A DNA stretch of 64,000 bases from Alcaligenaceae bacterium SAGV5 (GCA_009360345.1 SPDP01000001.1:1860001-1924000), one strand, 5' to 3'; positions 25,136-34,504 are shown, counted from the first letter of the stretch. Numbers and translations are program-made. Notes: a model not told the origin generated them from the sequence alone.

Positions 25136-26140
25136 ATGCTCAGGTCCCTCGTCAACGCCGGTTCCCGCTCCCTGCAAAAAAAGCGCCGCGCCGTCCTCGC
25201 GGTCGCCGCGCTCGCCTGTCTGGCCGCGCCGGCCCTGGGACAGGCCCAGCAGGTCACCCTCCGCGCCGTCAGTTCCTTCGACGAAAAGACCTTTTTCTCC
25301 CGCCACTTCGAGCGCTTCGTCGAGAAGGTCAACCGGGAAGGCAAGGGCCTGGTGCAGATCAACTACATCGGCGGCCCCAAGGCCATCCCGCCGTTCGAGG
25401 TAGGCAATGCCGTGCGCAACAAGGTGGTCGACCTCGCCAATGTGACGGGCGTCTTCTACACCAACATCGTGCCCGAGGCCATCGCCATGTCCTACACCGA
25501 CCTGACGACCCGGGAGCTGCGCGCGAACGGCGCCATCGACTACATGAACACGCTGCTGGCGCCCAAGGGCCTGACCTATCTTGCCCGGCTGAGCGATGGC
25601 GTGCCCTATCACATCTACACCAACAAGGGCTTCACCGGCGATCTCAAGGGCCAGAAGATGCGCATCACGCCGGTCTACCGGGATCTCTTCCTCGGCCTGG
25701 GCAGCACGGTGGTGCAGACCGCGCCGGGCGAACTCTACACGGCCCTCGAACGCGGCGTGGTCGACGGCTACGGCTGGCCCATCGCCGGCATCTTCGACCT
25801 CGGCTGGCAGGAAAAAACCAAATACCGCGTGGACCCCGGCTTCTATGGCTCGGAGAACGGCATCCTCATGAACCTGTCGTCGTGGAAGAACCTGACGCAG
25901 GCTCAGCGCGAGTTCCTGCAGAAACAGTTCGCCTGGGCGGAAGAGCAGAACGTGACGTACAAGGACGAAGTCGCTGCCGAGGCGAAGCGGCAGGCCGAGG
26001 CGGGCGTCAAGACCATCGCGCTCTCGCCTGAGGACAGCCGCAAGCTGCTGGATGCCGCCCATGACGCCGCCTGGAAGCGGATGGCCGAGGTCAGCCCGGC
26101 TCACGCGGCCAGGCTGAAGTCGCTCTTCGCCAGCCGCTGA
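25136..26140 (+). CDS. TRAP transporter solute-binding protein, DctP family
   Basis: A 334-residue periplasmic receptor of a TRAP transporter. The signal peptide (RRAVLAVAALACLAAPALGQ) precedes VTLRAVSSFDEKTFFSRHFE. The family's central element is KMRITPVYRDLFLGLGSTVV, in which Arg of MRIT normally salt-bridges a ligand carboxylate, followed by PGELYTALERGVVDGYGWP. It is followed at 9 bp by the small permease and 9 bp later by the large permease. The neighbouring oxidoreductase suggests an aryl- or alkyl-2-oxoacid as substrate; this is an inference. Confidence 0.88.
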   Translation: MLRSLVNAGSRSLQKKRRAVLAVAALACLAAPALGQAQQVTLRAVSSFDEKTFFSRHFERFVEKVNREGKGLVQINYIGGPKAIPPFEVGNAVRNKVVDLANVTGVFYTNIVPEAIAMSYTDLTTRELRANGAIDYMNTLLAPKGLTYLARLSDGVPYHIYTNKGFTGDLKGQKMRITPVYRDLFLGLGSTVVQTAPGELYTALERGVVDGYGWPIAGIFDLGWQEKTKYRVDPGFYGSENGILMNLSSWKNLTQAQREFLQKQFAWAEEQNVTYKDEVAAEAKRQAEAGVKTIALSPEDSRKLLDAAHDAAWKRMAEVSPAHAARLKSLFASR

Positions 26141-26149
26141 TACACCGCC

Positions 26150-26665
26150 ATGCAGACGATTTCACGCGCATACGGGCATCTGCTCTATCTCTGCTTCGCC
26201 CTGGCCTGCCTGATCCTGCTGGCGATGACCGTCATGATCTGCGCCGACGTGTTCACCCGCAACACCGGCCTGGCCGACCTGTCCTGGAGCAACGAGATCT
26301 CGGAAACGATGCTGTCGGCCATGACCATGCTGGCCGCGCCCTGGCTGCTGCGCCAGGGCCAGCACATCCGGGTCGACATCCTGTTGCAGGCGCTGCCGGC
26401 GCGCGCCGGCTGGGCCTGCGAATGGGCGGCCGACCTGCTCGGCTTCGCCTGCAGCGTCGCCCTGGCCTATCACGGCTGGCTGGTCACCCACGAAAGCTAC
26501 CTGGGCGGCGGCATGATCACCAAGACGCTCGTGACGCCGGAATGGTGGGCGACCGCCCCCTGGGTGCTGAGCTTCTCCCTGCTGTCGGTCGAATTCGTGT
26601 TTCGCATGGACCGGCTGCGCCGGGCCGAGCACCGGCCACGGCACGATGCCGTGTCGGCAAGCTAG
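26150..26665 (+). CDS. TRAP transporter small permease, DctQ family
   Basis: A 171-residue membrane protein with four helices. FTRNTGLADLSWSNEISETM is the standard DctQ loop after helix 1, and RQGQHIRVDILLQALPARAG marks the loop before helix 3. It is the partner of the large permease that follows at 9 bp. The tail is short and charged. Confidence 0.87.
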   Translation: MQTISRAYGHLLYLCFALACLILLAMTVMICADVFTRNTGLADLSWSNEISETMLSAMTMLAAPWLLRQGQHIRVDILLQALPARAGWACEWAADLLGFACSVALAYHGWLVTHESYLGGGMITKTLVTPEWWATAPWVLSFSLLSVEFVFRMDRLRRAEHRPRHDAVSAS

Positions 26666-26674
26666 GAGACCTCA

Positions 26675-27985
26675 ATGACCTGGCAACAAGCCTCGCTGCT
26701 GCTGTTCGGCGGTTCCACCGCGCTGCTCTTCCTCGGCCTGCCCGTGGCCTTCTCCTTCCTGGTCATCAATCTGGCCGGCGCGCTGCTGTTCCTGGGCGGC
26801 GAGCCCGGCCTGGGCCAGTTGGTGCGCAACGGCTCGGCCTCCATCACCAGCTTCTCGCTCACGCCCATCCCGCTGTTCGTCCTGATGGGCGAGGTCCTGT
26901 TCCACACCGGCGTCGCGCTCAAGGTCATTGACGGCATCGAACGCCTGATCCGGCGCATGCCGGCCCGGCTGGCTGTCGTCGCGGTCGTGGCCGGCACGAT
27001 CTTCTCGGCCATTTCCGGGTCCACCATCGCGACCACTGCCATGCTGGGCAGCCTGATGCTGCCGCTCATGCTCCAGCGCGGCTATCACCCGACCATGGCC
27101 TGCGGCCCCATCATGGCCATCGGCGCGGTCGACATGCTGATCCCGCCCTCGGCCATCACGGTGCTGCTGGGTTCGCTGTCCGGCATCTCGATCTCCAAGC
27201 TGCTGGTGGGGGGCGTCACGCCCGGCTTCATCCTGAGCCTGTCGTTCATCGCCTACATCGTGGTCCGCGCCAGCCTGCGGCCCGCCATCGCGCCCAACGG
27301 CGCGCTGGACGAACACCGGGGCTGGGAGCGCGTGCGGCCGTTCCTGGTCTACGTGCTGCCGCTGGCGACGATCTTCGGCGTGGTCGTCGGCTCGATGATC
27401 GCCGGCTGGGCCACACCCACGGAATCCGCGGCCCTGGGGTCGATGGCGACCATCCTGGTCACCGCCTGCTACCGGGCGCTGACCCCGGGCAGGTTGTTCG
27501 CGGCGCTCAAGGGCACGCTGGTGATCTCGGCCATGATCCTGTTCATCATCCTGGGCGCCACCACCTTCTCCCAGATCCTGAGCTTCTCCGGCGCCACCAA
27601 CGGCCTGGTGCAGACGGTGACGGGCACGGGCCTGTCGCCGGTCGCCATCGTCGCGGGCATGCTGGCGCTGCTGATCTTCCTGGGCCTGTTCGTGGAACAG
27701 ATCTCCATGATGATGATCACGCTGCCGGTGTTCATGCCCATCGTCAACCAGTTGGGGATCGACACGGTCTGGTTCGGCATCATGTACCTGATCTGCATGC
27801 AGCTGGGCCTCTTGCTGCCTCCCCACGGCATGCTGCTGATGACCATGCGCGGCGTGGCGCCGGCCGAGGTCAGGATGACCGACATCTTCAAGGCGGTCAC
27901 GCCCTACGTGGCCATGACCATGCTGCTGTTGGTGGCGATCTTCTTCTGGCCGTCGATCGCTACCTGGCTCCCGTCGAGATTCTGA
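26675..27985 (+). CDS. TRAP transporter large permease, DctM family
   Basis: A 436-residue integral membrane protein of the DctM ion-transporter family with about 12 helices. It has TPIPLFVLMGEVLFHTGVAL, VVAVVAGTIFSAISGSTIAT and PPSAITVLLGSLSGISISKL, which form the conserved scaffold and hairpin regions, and LGLLLPPHGMLLMTMRGVAP near the end. With the DctP and DctQ genes it makes a complete Na+- or H+-driven high-affinity transporter. It is followed after 101 bp by the oxidoreductase genes on the same strand. Confidence 0.88.
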   Translation: MTWQQASLLLFGGSTALLFLGLPVAFSFLVINLAGALLFLGGEPGLGQLVRNGSASITSFSLTPIPLFVLMGEVLFHTGVALKVIDGIERLIRRMPARLAVVAVVAGTIFSAISGSTIATTAMLGSLMLPLMLQRGYHPTMACGPIMAIGAVDMLIPPSAITVLLGSLSGISISKLLVGGVTPGFILSLSFIAYIVVRASLRPAIAPNGALDEHRGWERVRPFLVYVLPLATIFGVVVGSMIAGWATPTESAALGSMATILVTACYRALTPGRLFAALKGTLVISAMILFIILGATTFSQILSFSGATNGLVQTVTGTGLSPVAIVAGMLALLIFLGLFVEQISMMMITLPVFMPIVNQLGIDTVWFGIMYLICMQLGLLLPPHGMLLMTMRGVAPAEVRMTDIFKAVTPYVAMTMLLLVAIFFWPSIATWLPSRF

Positions 27986-28032
27986 ACCGGCAGGCCCCAG
28001 CCCGCGCGCTCCGACCTTTCCTTTCCCATGGC

Positions 28033-28052
28033 CGGCTGTCCGTCGACAGCCG
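28033..28052 (+). other. Hairpin between the TRAP and oxidoreductase genes
   Basis: Arms cggctgtc and gacagccg (8 bp, 4-base loop) lie between dctM and the next gene, with a T-run 10-15 bases further on. The T-run is too far from the stem for a classical terminator. It could still set a lower expression level for the second half of the operon or stabilise the upstream mRNA. Confidence 0.35.
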
Positions 28053-28086
28053 CCAGGGCCTCTTTCATCTTTTTTCCAGGACGCTT

Positions 28087-30273
28087 ATGGCAGAGCGATC
28101 ATTCAAACAGGAAGTCACGAAACTGCGCCTGGGCGCGGGCCAGGAATTCGAAGGCGAAGGCATCCTGGCCGTGACCAAGGCCCTGCTGCAGTCCGGCGTC
28201 TCGTACGTCGGCGGCTACCAGGGCTCGCCCGTCTCCCATCTCATGGACGTCCTGGCCGATGCCAGCGAGGTCCTGGACGAACTGGGCGTGCATTTCGAAA
28301 GCAGCGCCAGCGAGGCGACGGCGGCCGCCATGCTGGGGGCTTCGGTCCACTATCCGCTGCGCGGCGCCATCACCTTCAAGTCCACCGTCGGCACCAACGT
28401 GGCCTCGGACGCGCTGTCCAATCTCGCCTCGGGCGGCGTGACCGGCGGCGCCCTCATCATCCTGGGCGAAGACTACGGGGAAGGATCGAGCATCATCCAG
28501 GAGCGTTCCCACGCCTTCGCGATGAAGTCGCAGATGTGGCTGCTGGATCCCCGGCCCAACCTGCCTTCGCTGGTGCGCGCCGTGCAACAGAGCTTCGATC
28601 TGTCCGAGGCCAGCAACACGCCGGTCATGCTGACGCTGCGCATCCGCGCCTGCCACGCCCACGGCCGCTTCGCCGCCGACGACAACAGGCGCCCGGCGTT
28701 CTCGCTGAAGGAGGCCATCGACCAGCCCCGGCGCGACGTGGAGCGGATGGCCCTGGCCCCCGCCACTTTCGTGCACGAGCACGAGAAGATCACGCAGCGC
28801 TGGAAAGCGGCCGAGGATTTCGTGCGCGAGCATGGCCTGAACGAATGCTTCGACGGCGAGGCCCGCCATGTCGGCATCATCGTCCAAGGCGGCCTGTACA
28901 ACACCCTGATGCGGGTGCTGGAGCTGATGGGACTGGCCAACATCTACGGCGACACCGACATCCCCATCTATGTCATGAACGTCGTCTATCCCGTCGTGGA
29001 AGACGAGGTGCTGGACTTCTGCCAGGGCAAGGACGCGGTCCTGATGCTGGAGGAAGGCCAGCCCGAATTCATCGAGCAGGCACTGCACACCATCCTGCGC
29101 CGCGCCGGCGTCGCGACCGTGCTGCACGGCAAGGACATCCTGCCGCGCGCCGGGGAATACACGCCGCGGGTCGTGATGAAGGGACTGCGCCGCTTCCTCG
29201 ACCGCCACGCGCCCGAGCTGGCCGGGCGGCGGCCCCTGCCCGAAGGCGTGGCCAGGATGCTGGAACCCCGGATCCCGCCCATCGTGCCGTCCATGCCCGG
29301 CGTCGCCTTGGAAAAGGTGGACGAGGTGCTGCCGCGGCCGCCCTCCTTCTGTACCGGCTGCCCGGAACGCCCCATCTTCACCGCGATGAAGATGGTGGAG
29401 CAGCGCATCGGCAAGCACTATGTCAGCGCCGACATCGGCTGCCACCAGTTCGCCGCGCTCGCCCCGTTCAACATCGGCGCGACCTCGATGGGCTACGGGC
29501 TGGGCGCCGCCGGCGCGGCGGCCCTGAACACCGGCGAGACCGACCGGCGCACCGTCAGCATCATGGGCGACGGCGGCTTCTGGCACAACGGCCTGACCTC
29601 CGGCATCGGCAACGCGGTCTTCAACCGCAGCGACAACGTCACGGTCATCGTCGACAACGGCTACTCGGCGGCGACCGGCGGGCAGGACATCCTCTCGTCC
29701 GCCGCCGACACGCCCACCCGCTCGACCCATCACGGCATCGAGGCCGCGGTGCGGGGCGTGGGCGTCGAGTGGGTCCGCACCGTCACCCATACCTACGACC
29801 TCCAGCAGATGCAGTCGGTCTTGACCGAGGCGCTCACGACCGATGAACCCGGCCCCAAGGTCGTGATCGCCCAGTCCGAATGCATGCTCAACAAGCAACG
29901 GCGGATCAAGCCCCGGCAGCGCCAGATGGCCAGGGAAGGCCGGCGGGTCGTCAAGGAACAGTTCGGCATCGACCACGACACCTGCACCGGCGACCATTCG
30001 TGCATACGCCTGTCCGGCTGCCCCTCGCTATCGATCAAGGACAACCCCGACCCGCTGCGCCGCGACCCGGTCGCCACCGTGCTGCCCAGCTGCGTGGGCT
30101 GCGGCCTGTGCGGGGAGGTCTCGCACGCCGCCGTGCTGTGTCCGTCCTTCTACCGGGCCGACGTCGTGACCAATCCCACCCGCCTCGAAACCCTGGGCGC
30201 GCGCCTGGCCGGCAAGATCATCGGATTCCTGCAGCGCCGCCTTGCCAAGCAGGAGTATCGCCATGCCGCTTGA
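28087..30273 (+). CDS. Indolepyruvate ferredoxin oxidoreductase-like protein, alpha subunit
   Basis: A 728-residue thiamine-diphosphate enzyme subunit. The N-terminal pyrimidine-binding domain carries YVGGYQGSPVSHLMDVL. A central CoA/transketolase-C-like domain follows, then the TPP-binding domain with FCTGCPERPIF and IMGDGGFWHNG plus IVDNGYSAATGGQ. The C-terminus has two Cys clusters, CTGDHSCIRLSGCP and CVGCGLCGEVSHAAVLCP, for [4Fe-4S] clusters. It should decarboxylate an aryl- or branched 2-oxoacid oxidatively to an acyl-CoA and pass electrons to ferredoxin. The stop overlaps the start of the beta subunit. The product of a thioesterase gene two genes later could release the free acid. Confidence 0.85.
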   Translation: MAERSFKQEVTKLRLGAGQEFEGEGILAVTKALLQSGVSYVGGYQGSPVSHLMDVLADASEVLDELGVHFESSASEATAAAMLGASVHYPLRGAITFKSTVGTNVASDALSNLASGGVTGGALIILGEDYGEGSSIIQERSHAFAMKSQMWLLDPRPNLPSLVRAVQQSFDLSEASNTPVMLTLRIRACHAHGRFAADDNRRPAFSLKEAIDQPRRDVERMALAPATFVHEHEKITQRWKAAEDFVREHGLNECFDGEARHVGIIVQGGLYNTLMRVLELMGLANIYGDTDIPIYVMNVVYPVVEDEVLDFCQGKDAVLMLEEGQPEFIEQALHTILRRAGVATVLHGKDILPRAGEYTPRVVMKGLRRFLDRHAPELAGRRPLPEGVARMLEPRIPPIVPSMPGVALEKVDEVLPRPPSFCTGCPERPIFTAMKMVEQRIGKHYVSADIGCHQFAALAPFNIGATSMGYGLGAAGAAALNTGETDRRTVSIMGDGGFWHNGLTSGIGNAVFNRSDNVTVIVDNGYSAATGGQDILSSAADTPTRSTHHGIEAAVRGVGVEWVRTVTHTYDLQQMQSVLTEALTTDEPGPKVVIAQSECMLNKQRRIKPRQRQMAREGRRVVKEQFGIDHDTCTGDHSCIRLSGCPSLSIKDNPDPLRRDPVATVLPSCVGCGLCGEVSHAAVLCPSFYRADVVTNPTRLETLGARLAGKIIGFLQRRLAKQEYRHAA

Positions 30274-31780
30274 GGCAACCCCGCGCCCGATCAAGATCGC
30301 CATCCTCGCCATGGGCGGGGAAGGCGGCGGCGTGCTGGCCGACTGGATCGTGGCCACCGCCGAGCACGCGGGCTTCCATGCCCAGTCCACCTCCGTCCCC
30401 GGCGTCGCGCAGCGCACCGGGGCCACGATCTACTACGTGGAGGTCCTGCCCGGCCCCCGCGACCGGACGCGCACGCCCGTGCTCGGCCTGATGCCCGTCC
30501 CCGGCGACGTGGACGTGGTGATCGCCTCCGAACTGATGGAGGCGGCCAGGGCGGTGCAGCGGGGACTCGTGACCCCGGACAGGACGGTATTGATCGCCTC
30601 GTCGAATCGCGTTTATGCCCTGCCCGAGAAAATGGCCATGGGCGACGGGCGCAAGGACTATGCCTCGCTGTACGAGGCCGGGCGCTCGGCCGCCCGGGAA
30701 TTCATCTGCCGCGACTTCTCGGCCCTGGCCGAACGCAGCGGCAGCGTCATCAGCGCGACGCTGTTCGGCGCGCTGGCCGCCACCGGAACGCTGCCCTGGG
30801 AACGGCAGGCCTTCGAGGCCGCCATCGAACGCGGCGGGATAGGCGTGGCCGCCAGTCTCCAGGCGTTCGACGCGGGCTTCCGCGCCCAGGCCGGGGCCTC
30901 CGGGCCGCCATCCGCCCCGCCCCCGGCGGAAACGGCCATCGACGCCCGGCTCGCGCCGCTGGACGCCCGCATCGGCCACGAGTTTCCCGCTCCGTTGCAA
31001 GACATCCTGCGGGCGGGCATCGTCCGCGCCGCCGACTACCAGGACCCGGCTTACGCCGCCCTGTACCTGGACCGGCTGCGGCCCCTGCTGGACGCCGCGC
31101 GGGGCGCGGACGGGGCCGGCGCACGCCTGCTGCGCGAGACGGCGCGCTACCTCGCCCTGTGGATGACCTACGAAGACACCGTCCGGGTCGCCGAGCTGAA
31201 GATCCGCGCCACCCGTTTCGAGCGGGTCCGGCAGCAGCACGGCGCCCGCGCCGGACAGACGCTCCGCATCAACGAATTCTTCCACCCCCGTCCGGAAGAG
31301 ATCGCCGACATGCTGCCGGCCGCCCTCGGGCGATGGCTGCTGGCATCGCGCTGGGCCGGCCCGCTGCTGGCGCGCGCCACCCGTGGCGGCCGCGTCGTGC
31401 GCACCTCCGGCCTGCGGGGATTCCTGCTGCTGTACGGGGTCGCGTCCTTCAAGCGCCTGCGGCCGCGGTCGCTGCGTCAGGAAAGGGAGACCGCCGGCAT
31501 GCTGGACTGGCTGGACCGCGTCGCGCAGCTCGCGCCCGTGGACTACGACCTGGCCTGCGAAATCGCCGAGTGCCCACGCCTGATCAAGGGCTACGGCGAC
31601 ACCCACGCGCGCGGCCTGGGCAGCTACCGGAAGATCATCGCCGTGCTGCCCGCCCTGCTCGGCCGGGACGATGCCGCGCGCACCGTGGCGGGCCTGCGCG
31701 AGGCAGCGCTGGCCGACGATAGCGGCGAACGGCTGGCCCGGCGGCTAGCGGACATCGAGCCGGCCGCGCATGAGGTCTAA
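30263..31780 (+). CDS. Indolepyruvate oxidoreductase beta-subunit family protein
   Basis: A 505-residue protein. Residues about 8-200 match the gamma/beta domain of 2-oxoacid:ferredoxin oxidoreductases (IAILAMGGEGGGVLADWIVA, VPGVAQRTGATIYYVEV). The C-terminal half (about 250-500) is an alpha-helical extension ending near CPRLIKGYGDTHARGLGSYR, seen in long beta subunits of beta-proteobacteria and of unclear function. The start is ATG 30263 behind aggagtatc, overlapping the alpha-subunit stop by 11 bases. The subunits are separate here, unlike the single-chain enzymes of many proteobacteria. Confidence 0.83.
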   Translation: MPLEATPRPIKIAILAMGGEGGGVLADWIVATAEHAGFHAQSTSVPGVAQRTGATIYYVEVLPGPRDRTRTPVLGLMPVPGDVDVVIASELMEAARAVQRGLVTPDRTVLIASSNRVYALPEKMAMGDGRKDYASLYEAGRSAAREFICRDFSALAERSGSVISATLFGALAATGTLPWERQAFEAAIERGGIGVAASLQAFDAGFRAQAGASGPPSAPPPAETAIDARLAPLDARIGHEFPAPLQDILRAGIVRAADYQDPAYAALYLDRLRPLLDAARGADGAGARLLRETARYLALWMTYEDTVRVAELKIRATRFERVRQQHGARAGQTLRINEFFHPRPEEIADMLPAALGRWLLASRWAGPLLARATRGGRVVRTSGLRGFLLLYGVASFKRLRPRSLRQERETAGMLDWLDRVAQLAPVDYDLACEIAECPRLIKGYGDTHARGLGSYRKIIAVLPALLGRDDAARTVAGLREAALADDSGERLARRLADIEPAAHEV

Positions 31781-31834
31781 TTGAGGACCGCGGCCATCTG
31801 CGCGCCCGCCCTTTCCATCCATCGAGGAAACCGC

Positions 31835-32266
31835 ATGGGAACCATCCATGTCATGCCGGTCGAGATCGGCTTCAAGCACTGCGATCCCGCCGGCATCGTG
31901 TTCTATCCGCGCTATGTCGAAATACTCAACGACACCGTGGAGCACTGGCTCCGGCACGGCCTGGGCACCGGCTTCGCCACGCTGCACGGCGAGCGGCGCA
32001 TCGCCATTCCCATCGTCAACCTGCAGGTCGATTTCATTGCTCCCAGCAGGCTGGGGGAAGACCTCGCCTGCGCGCTGCGGATCGACGGCGTGGGCCGCAC
32101 CTCGCTGAAGATCACCATCGAATTGCGCCGCGCCGGCCGCGACGAGCCGGTCCGGCTGCGCGCCGCGCTGGTCCTGGTGTTCGTCGACATGCACACGATG
32201 CGGCCCATCGAGGTGCCCGAGGACGTCCGCCGCGCCATCGAGACGGGCGGCTACTGGCAGGCCTGA
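31835..32266 (+). CDS. 4-hydroxybenzoyl-CoA thioesterase-like hotdog protein
   Basis: A 143-residue hotdog-fold acyl-CoA thioesterase. GFKHCDPAGIVFYPRYVEIL contains the catalytic Asp of the 4HBT family (D of CDPAG), and the remaining beta strands follow in order. It starts at ATG 31835 behind gaggaaacc, 54 bp after the beta subunit. Its place at the end of the operon suggests that it hydrolyses the acyl-CoA made by the oxidoreductase, for example an arylacetyl-CoA. It is convergent with a Bug gene across 25 bp. Confidence 0.85.
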   Translation: MGTIHVMPVEIGFKHCDPAGIVFYPRYVEILNDTVEHWLRHGLGTGFATLHGERRIAIPIVNLQVDFIAPSRLGEDLACALRIDGVGRTSLKITIELRRAGRDEPVRLRAALVLVFVDMHTMRPIEVPEDVRRAIETGGYWQA

Positions 32267-32291
32267 GCGGCCCGACCGGACGCCGCGCGCG

Positions 32292-33254
32292 TCAGTCGAC
32301 CGTGATGCCCTTGGCCTTGATCAGCCGGCCCATGACCTCGGTCTCCCTGCGTATGGCCGCGGCCGCCTCCGCCGGCGTGGTCGACATCGGCTCCAGCCCC
32401 GCCTCGGCGATCATCCTTTGCATGCCAGCCGAATGGGTGACGGCCTGGATCTCCCGGTTCAGCCGTTCGACGATGGACGCCGGGGTCCCGGCCGGCACCC
32501 AGAAGCCAAGCGACGTGAATATCTCCACGCCCGGATAGGACTCCGCGACGGTCGGTACGTCGGGCAGCACCGCGCTGCGCCGGTTGCCCGTGTAGGCGAT
32601 GGCGGTCAGCTTGCCCGACCGGATGGCCGGCAGCGCCGAGACCGGCGGCTCGAATCCCAGCATCACATGCCCCGCCATGACGTCCGGCAAGGCCGCGCGC
32701 TTGTACGGGACGTGCAGCAGCCGTGCTCCCGACGCATCCTGCAACAGCTCGAACCCCAGGTGGGCGGTACTGCCCGATCCGTACGAAGCGTACGAGATCC
32801 TGCCCGGCTCGCGGCGCGCCGCGGTCACCAGGTCCGGCACGCTCTTGATCGGCACCGCGTTGTTGGCGACGATGAACGAGCCCCCGCGCAGCGCCTGCGT
32901 CACCGCGACGAAATCGGCCTGCGGATCGTAGGGCAGCCGGCTGAACAGGAAGGGCGTGATGGCGAACGGATTGCTGGTCGAGAACAGCACGGTATAGCCG
33001 TCCGGCCGGGACTTGGCGACGGCATCGGTCCCGGTCACCGACAAGGCGCCGGGCTTGTTCTCGACATAGACCGGCGTATTCAGCGCTTCCGACAGGCGCT
33101 CGGCATAGGCCCGCGCGAACAGGTCCGACCCGACGCCGACCGGACTCGGCGTGATGATCTTGATCGGATGGCCGGGCCAGGGCGCCTGCGCCGGCGCGGG
33201 GGTCGCGACGGCTTGCAGGGCCGCGGCAAGCAGGAACGGAACGAATGTACGCAT
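32292..33254 (-). CDS. Bug/TctC-family receptor
   Basis: A 320-residue receptor with signal peptide MRTFVPFLLAAALQAVATPA. The first ligand loop is IITPSPVGVGSDLFARAYAE rather than PFPPGG, so the pocket is altered. The second is ENKPGALSVTGTDAVAKSRP and the third LLHVPYKRAALPDVMAGHVM, where the usual YKG is YKR. These three changes suggest an unusual ligand. It starts at ATG 33254 behind aggagacacc. It lies 65 bp after the unknown protein gene at 33320 and is probably the last gene of the EPTP-amidohydrolase operon. Confidence 0.85.
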   Translation of the reverse strand: MRTFVPFLLAAALQAVATPAPAQAPWPGHPIKIITPSPVGVGSDLFARAYAERLSEALNTPVYVENKPGALSVTGTDAVAKSRPDGYTVLFSTSNPFAITPFLFSRLPYDPQADFVAVTQALRGGSFIVANNAVPIKSVPDLVTAARREPGRISYASYGSGSTAHLGFELLQDASGARLLHVPYKRAALPDVMAGHVMLGFEPPVSALPAIRSGKLTAIAYTGNRRSAVLPDVPTVAESYPGVEIFTSLGFWVPAGTPASIVERLNREIQAVTHSAGMQRMIAEAGLEPMSTTPAEAAAAIRRETEVMGRLIKAKGITVD

Positions 33255-33319
33255 GGGTGTCTCCTGATGTCGTTTCAAGGCGTCCCGGCTCTCCGGCCGG
33301 GCATCGGCCAACAACGCGC

Positions 33320-34504
33320 CTACGTGCGGGGATAGGCGCAACCATCCAGCCCCGGCACGACGACGCGCGCCGGATCGTTGCCATGGGCCTGCAACTGGTC
33401 GACGGCGTAGTCGGCCACGCACCCCGACAACAATTGCCGGGGATCTTCCAGCACGACCCGCAGGCGCGTGTTCATCGCCAGCCAGTCGTCGGGCCCGGCG
33501 ATCGCCGGCAACTCGGCCACTTCGGTGGTTCCGGGCGTCAGGCGCGGATGCGCGGCCGCCGCGGGGGCGAAACGCGGGTAGCCGTCGTACATCAGGGGCC
33601 CCAGGTCGCTGACCGTGCGCGTGCGCGACCACAGCTGCCGCAGCGGCGATTCGAACGCGCGCGCCGCCGCCGCGGCTTGCGCCGGATCGGCCGGCAGCTC
33701 GGGACTGGGCACGTGGGGAGCGATGAGCACGCGCTCCAGCGGCAGCCGGTAGCGCGAGGCCGCGCGTATCGACGCGCACACCGAATTGGAGGTCCAGGTG
33801 ACGCCGGCGGTGGGCCTGCCCTGCTTGCCGACGATCAGCGCCATGCCGCGGTCCCAGTCGATCGCGTGCCGGTCGAACCAGCCGATGATGCGATGTCCGG
33901 TATCCAGGCCGACCAGGAAGAAGGTCGCGATCATGACCGCGTTCATGGGCTCGGTCGCCCCGATGGCCCCGCCCTTCGCCTCGAGATAGTGCTCGCGCAT
34001 GTCCTGCGCGGTAAAGCCGGCCGGTTCGCGCAGGGCCCGTTCCAGGTAGCGCAGCGTCATGGCGCACGCGTAGTCCACCATGTCGGCGATGGCCTGCTCG
34101 CGCCCGCGATACGCCGCCACCGCGATCTCGTCGCGCCACAGCGCCGCCGAGTTGGCGGCCCGGACCGCCCGCGTGGCCTCCATCATGCGCCGCGCCTCGC
34201 CCTGCCACGCCTGGCCATCGGGATCCAGTTCCCGCATCTTCAGCAGCGACGCCACCGCCGGCCCGAGGTGCGAAACCGCCGCCAGTTCCTTGAACCCCCG
34301 GTTGAACAGACGATAGCCCTGGACTTCCGGCGCCCGCCCGGCGCCTGGATACAGCACGATGTCGGTACTGGTGGCGACGATCAGCGGATCCCCCGCCATG
34401 GCCGCGCCCGTCATCGCGGCCAGCTTCGCGCCCAGGCTGTCGGCCGCGGCCGTGTAGGTTTCATACAGGCGCAGGAAGTCGGGATTCTGGTACGACGGAT
34501 TCAT
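33320..34504 (-). CDS. Conserved hypothetical protein in the EPTP-amidohydrolase operon
   Basis: A 394-residue soluble-looking protein with no signal peptide, starting MNPSYQNPDFLRLYETYTAA. I do not recognise the family. It contains TATSTDIV-like alternating hydrophobic strands near residues 40-60, a helix-rich middle (REHYLEAKGGAIGATEP), GVTWTSNSVCASIRAA and a C-terminal segment GCVADYAVDQLQAHGND. No nucleotide-, metal- or cofactor-binding motif is obvious. Its ATG overlaps the stop of the EPTP gene (ATGA), so it is translationally coupled to the propeller and should act in the same pathway. An enzyme function is possible but unsupported. Confidence 0.7.
   Translation of the reverse strand: MNPSYQNPDFLRLYETYTAAADSLGAKLAAMTGAAMAGDPLIVATSTDIVLYPGAGRAPEVQGYRLFNRGFKELAAVSHLGPAVASLLKMRELDPDGQAWQGEARRMMEATRAVRAANSAALWRDEIAVAAYRGREQAIADMVDYACAMTLRYLERALREPAGFTAQDMREHYLEAKGGAIGATEPMNAVMIATFFLVGLDTGHRIIGWFDRHAIDWDRGMALIVGKQGRPTAGVTWTSNSVCASIRAASRYRLPLERVLIAPHVPSPELPADPAQAAAAARAFESPLRQLWSRTRTVSDLGPLMYDGYPRFAPAAAAHPRLTPGTTEVAELPAIAGPDDWLAMNTRLRVVLEDPRQLLSGCVADYAVDQLQAHGNDPARVVVPGLDGCAYPRT

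Noticed and set aside
28033..28070. Rho-independent terminator between dctM and the oxidoreductase genes
   Set aside because: The T-run is 10 or more bases beyond the stem; listed only as a hairpin.
33255..34208. Upstream extension of the Bug frame that starts at 33254
   Set aside because: It overlaps the unknown protein gene at 33320 in another frame, and the Bug signal peptide and ribosome site define the start at 33254.
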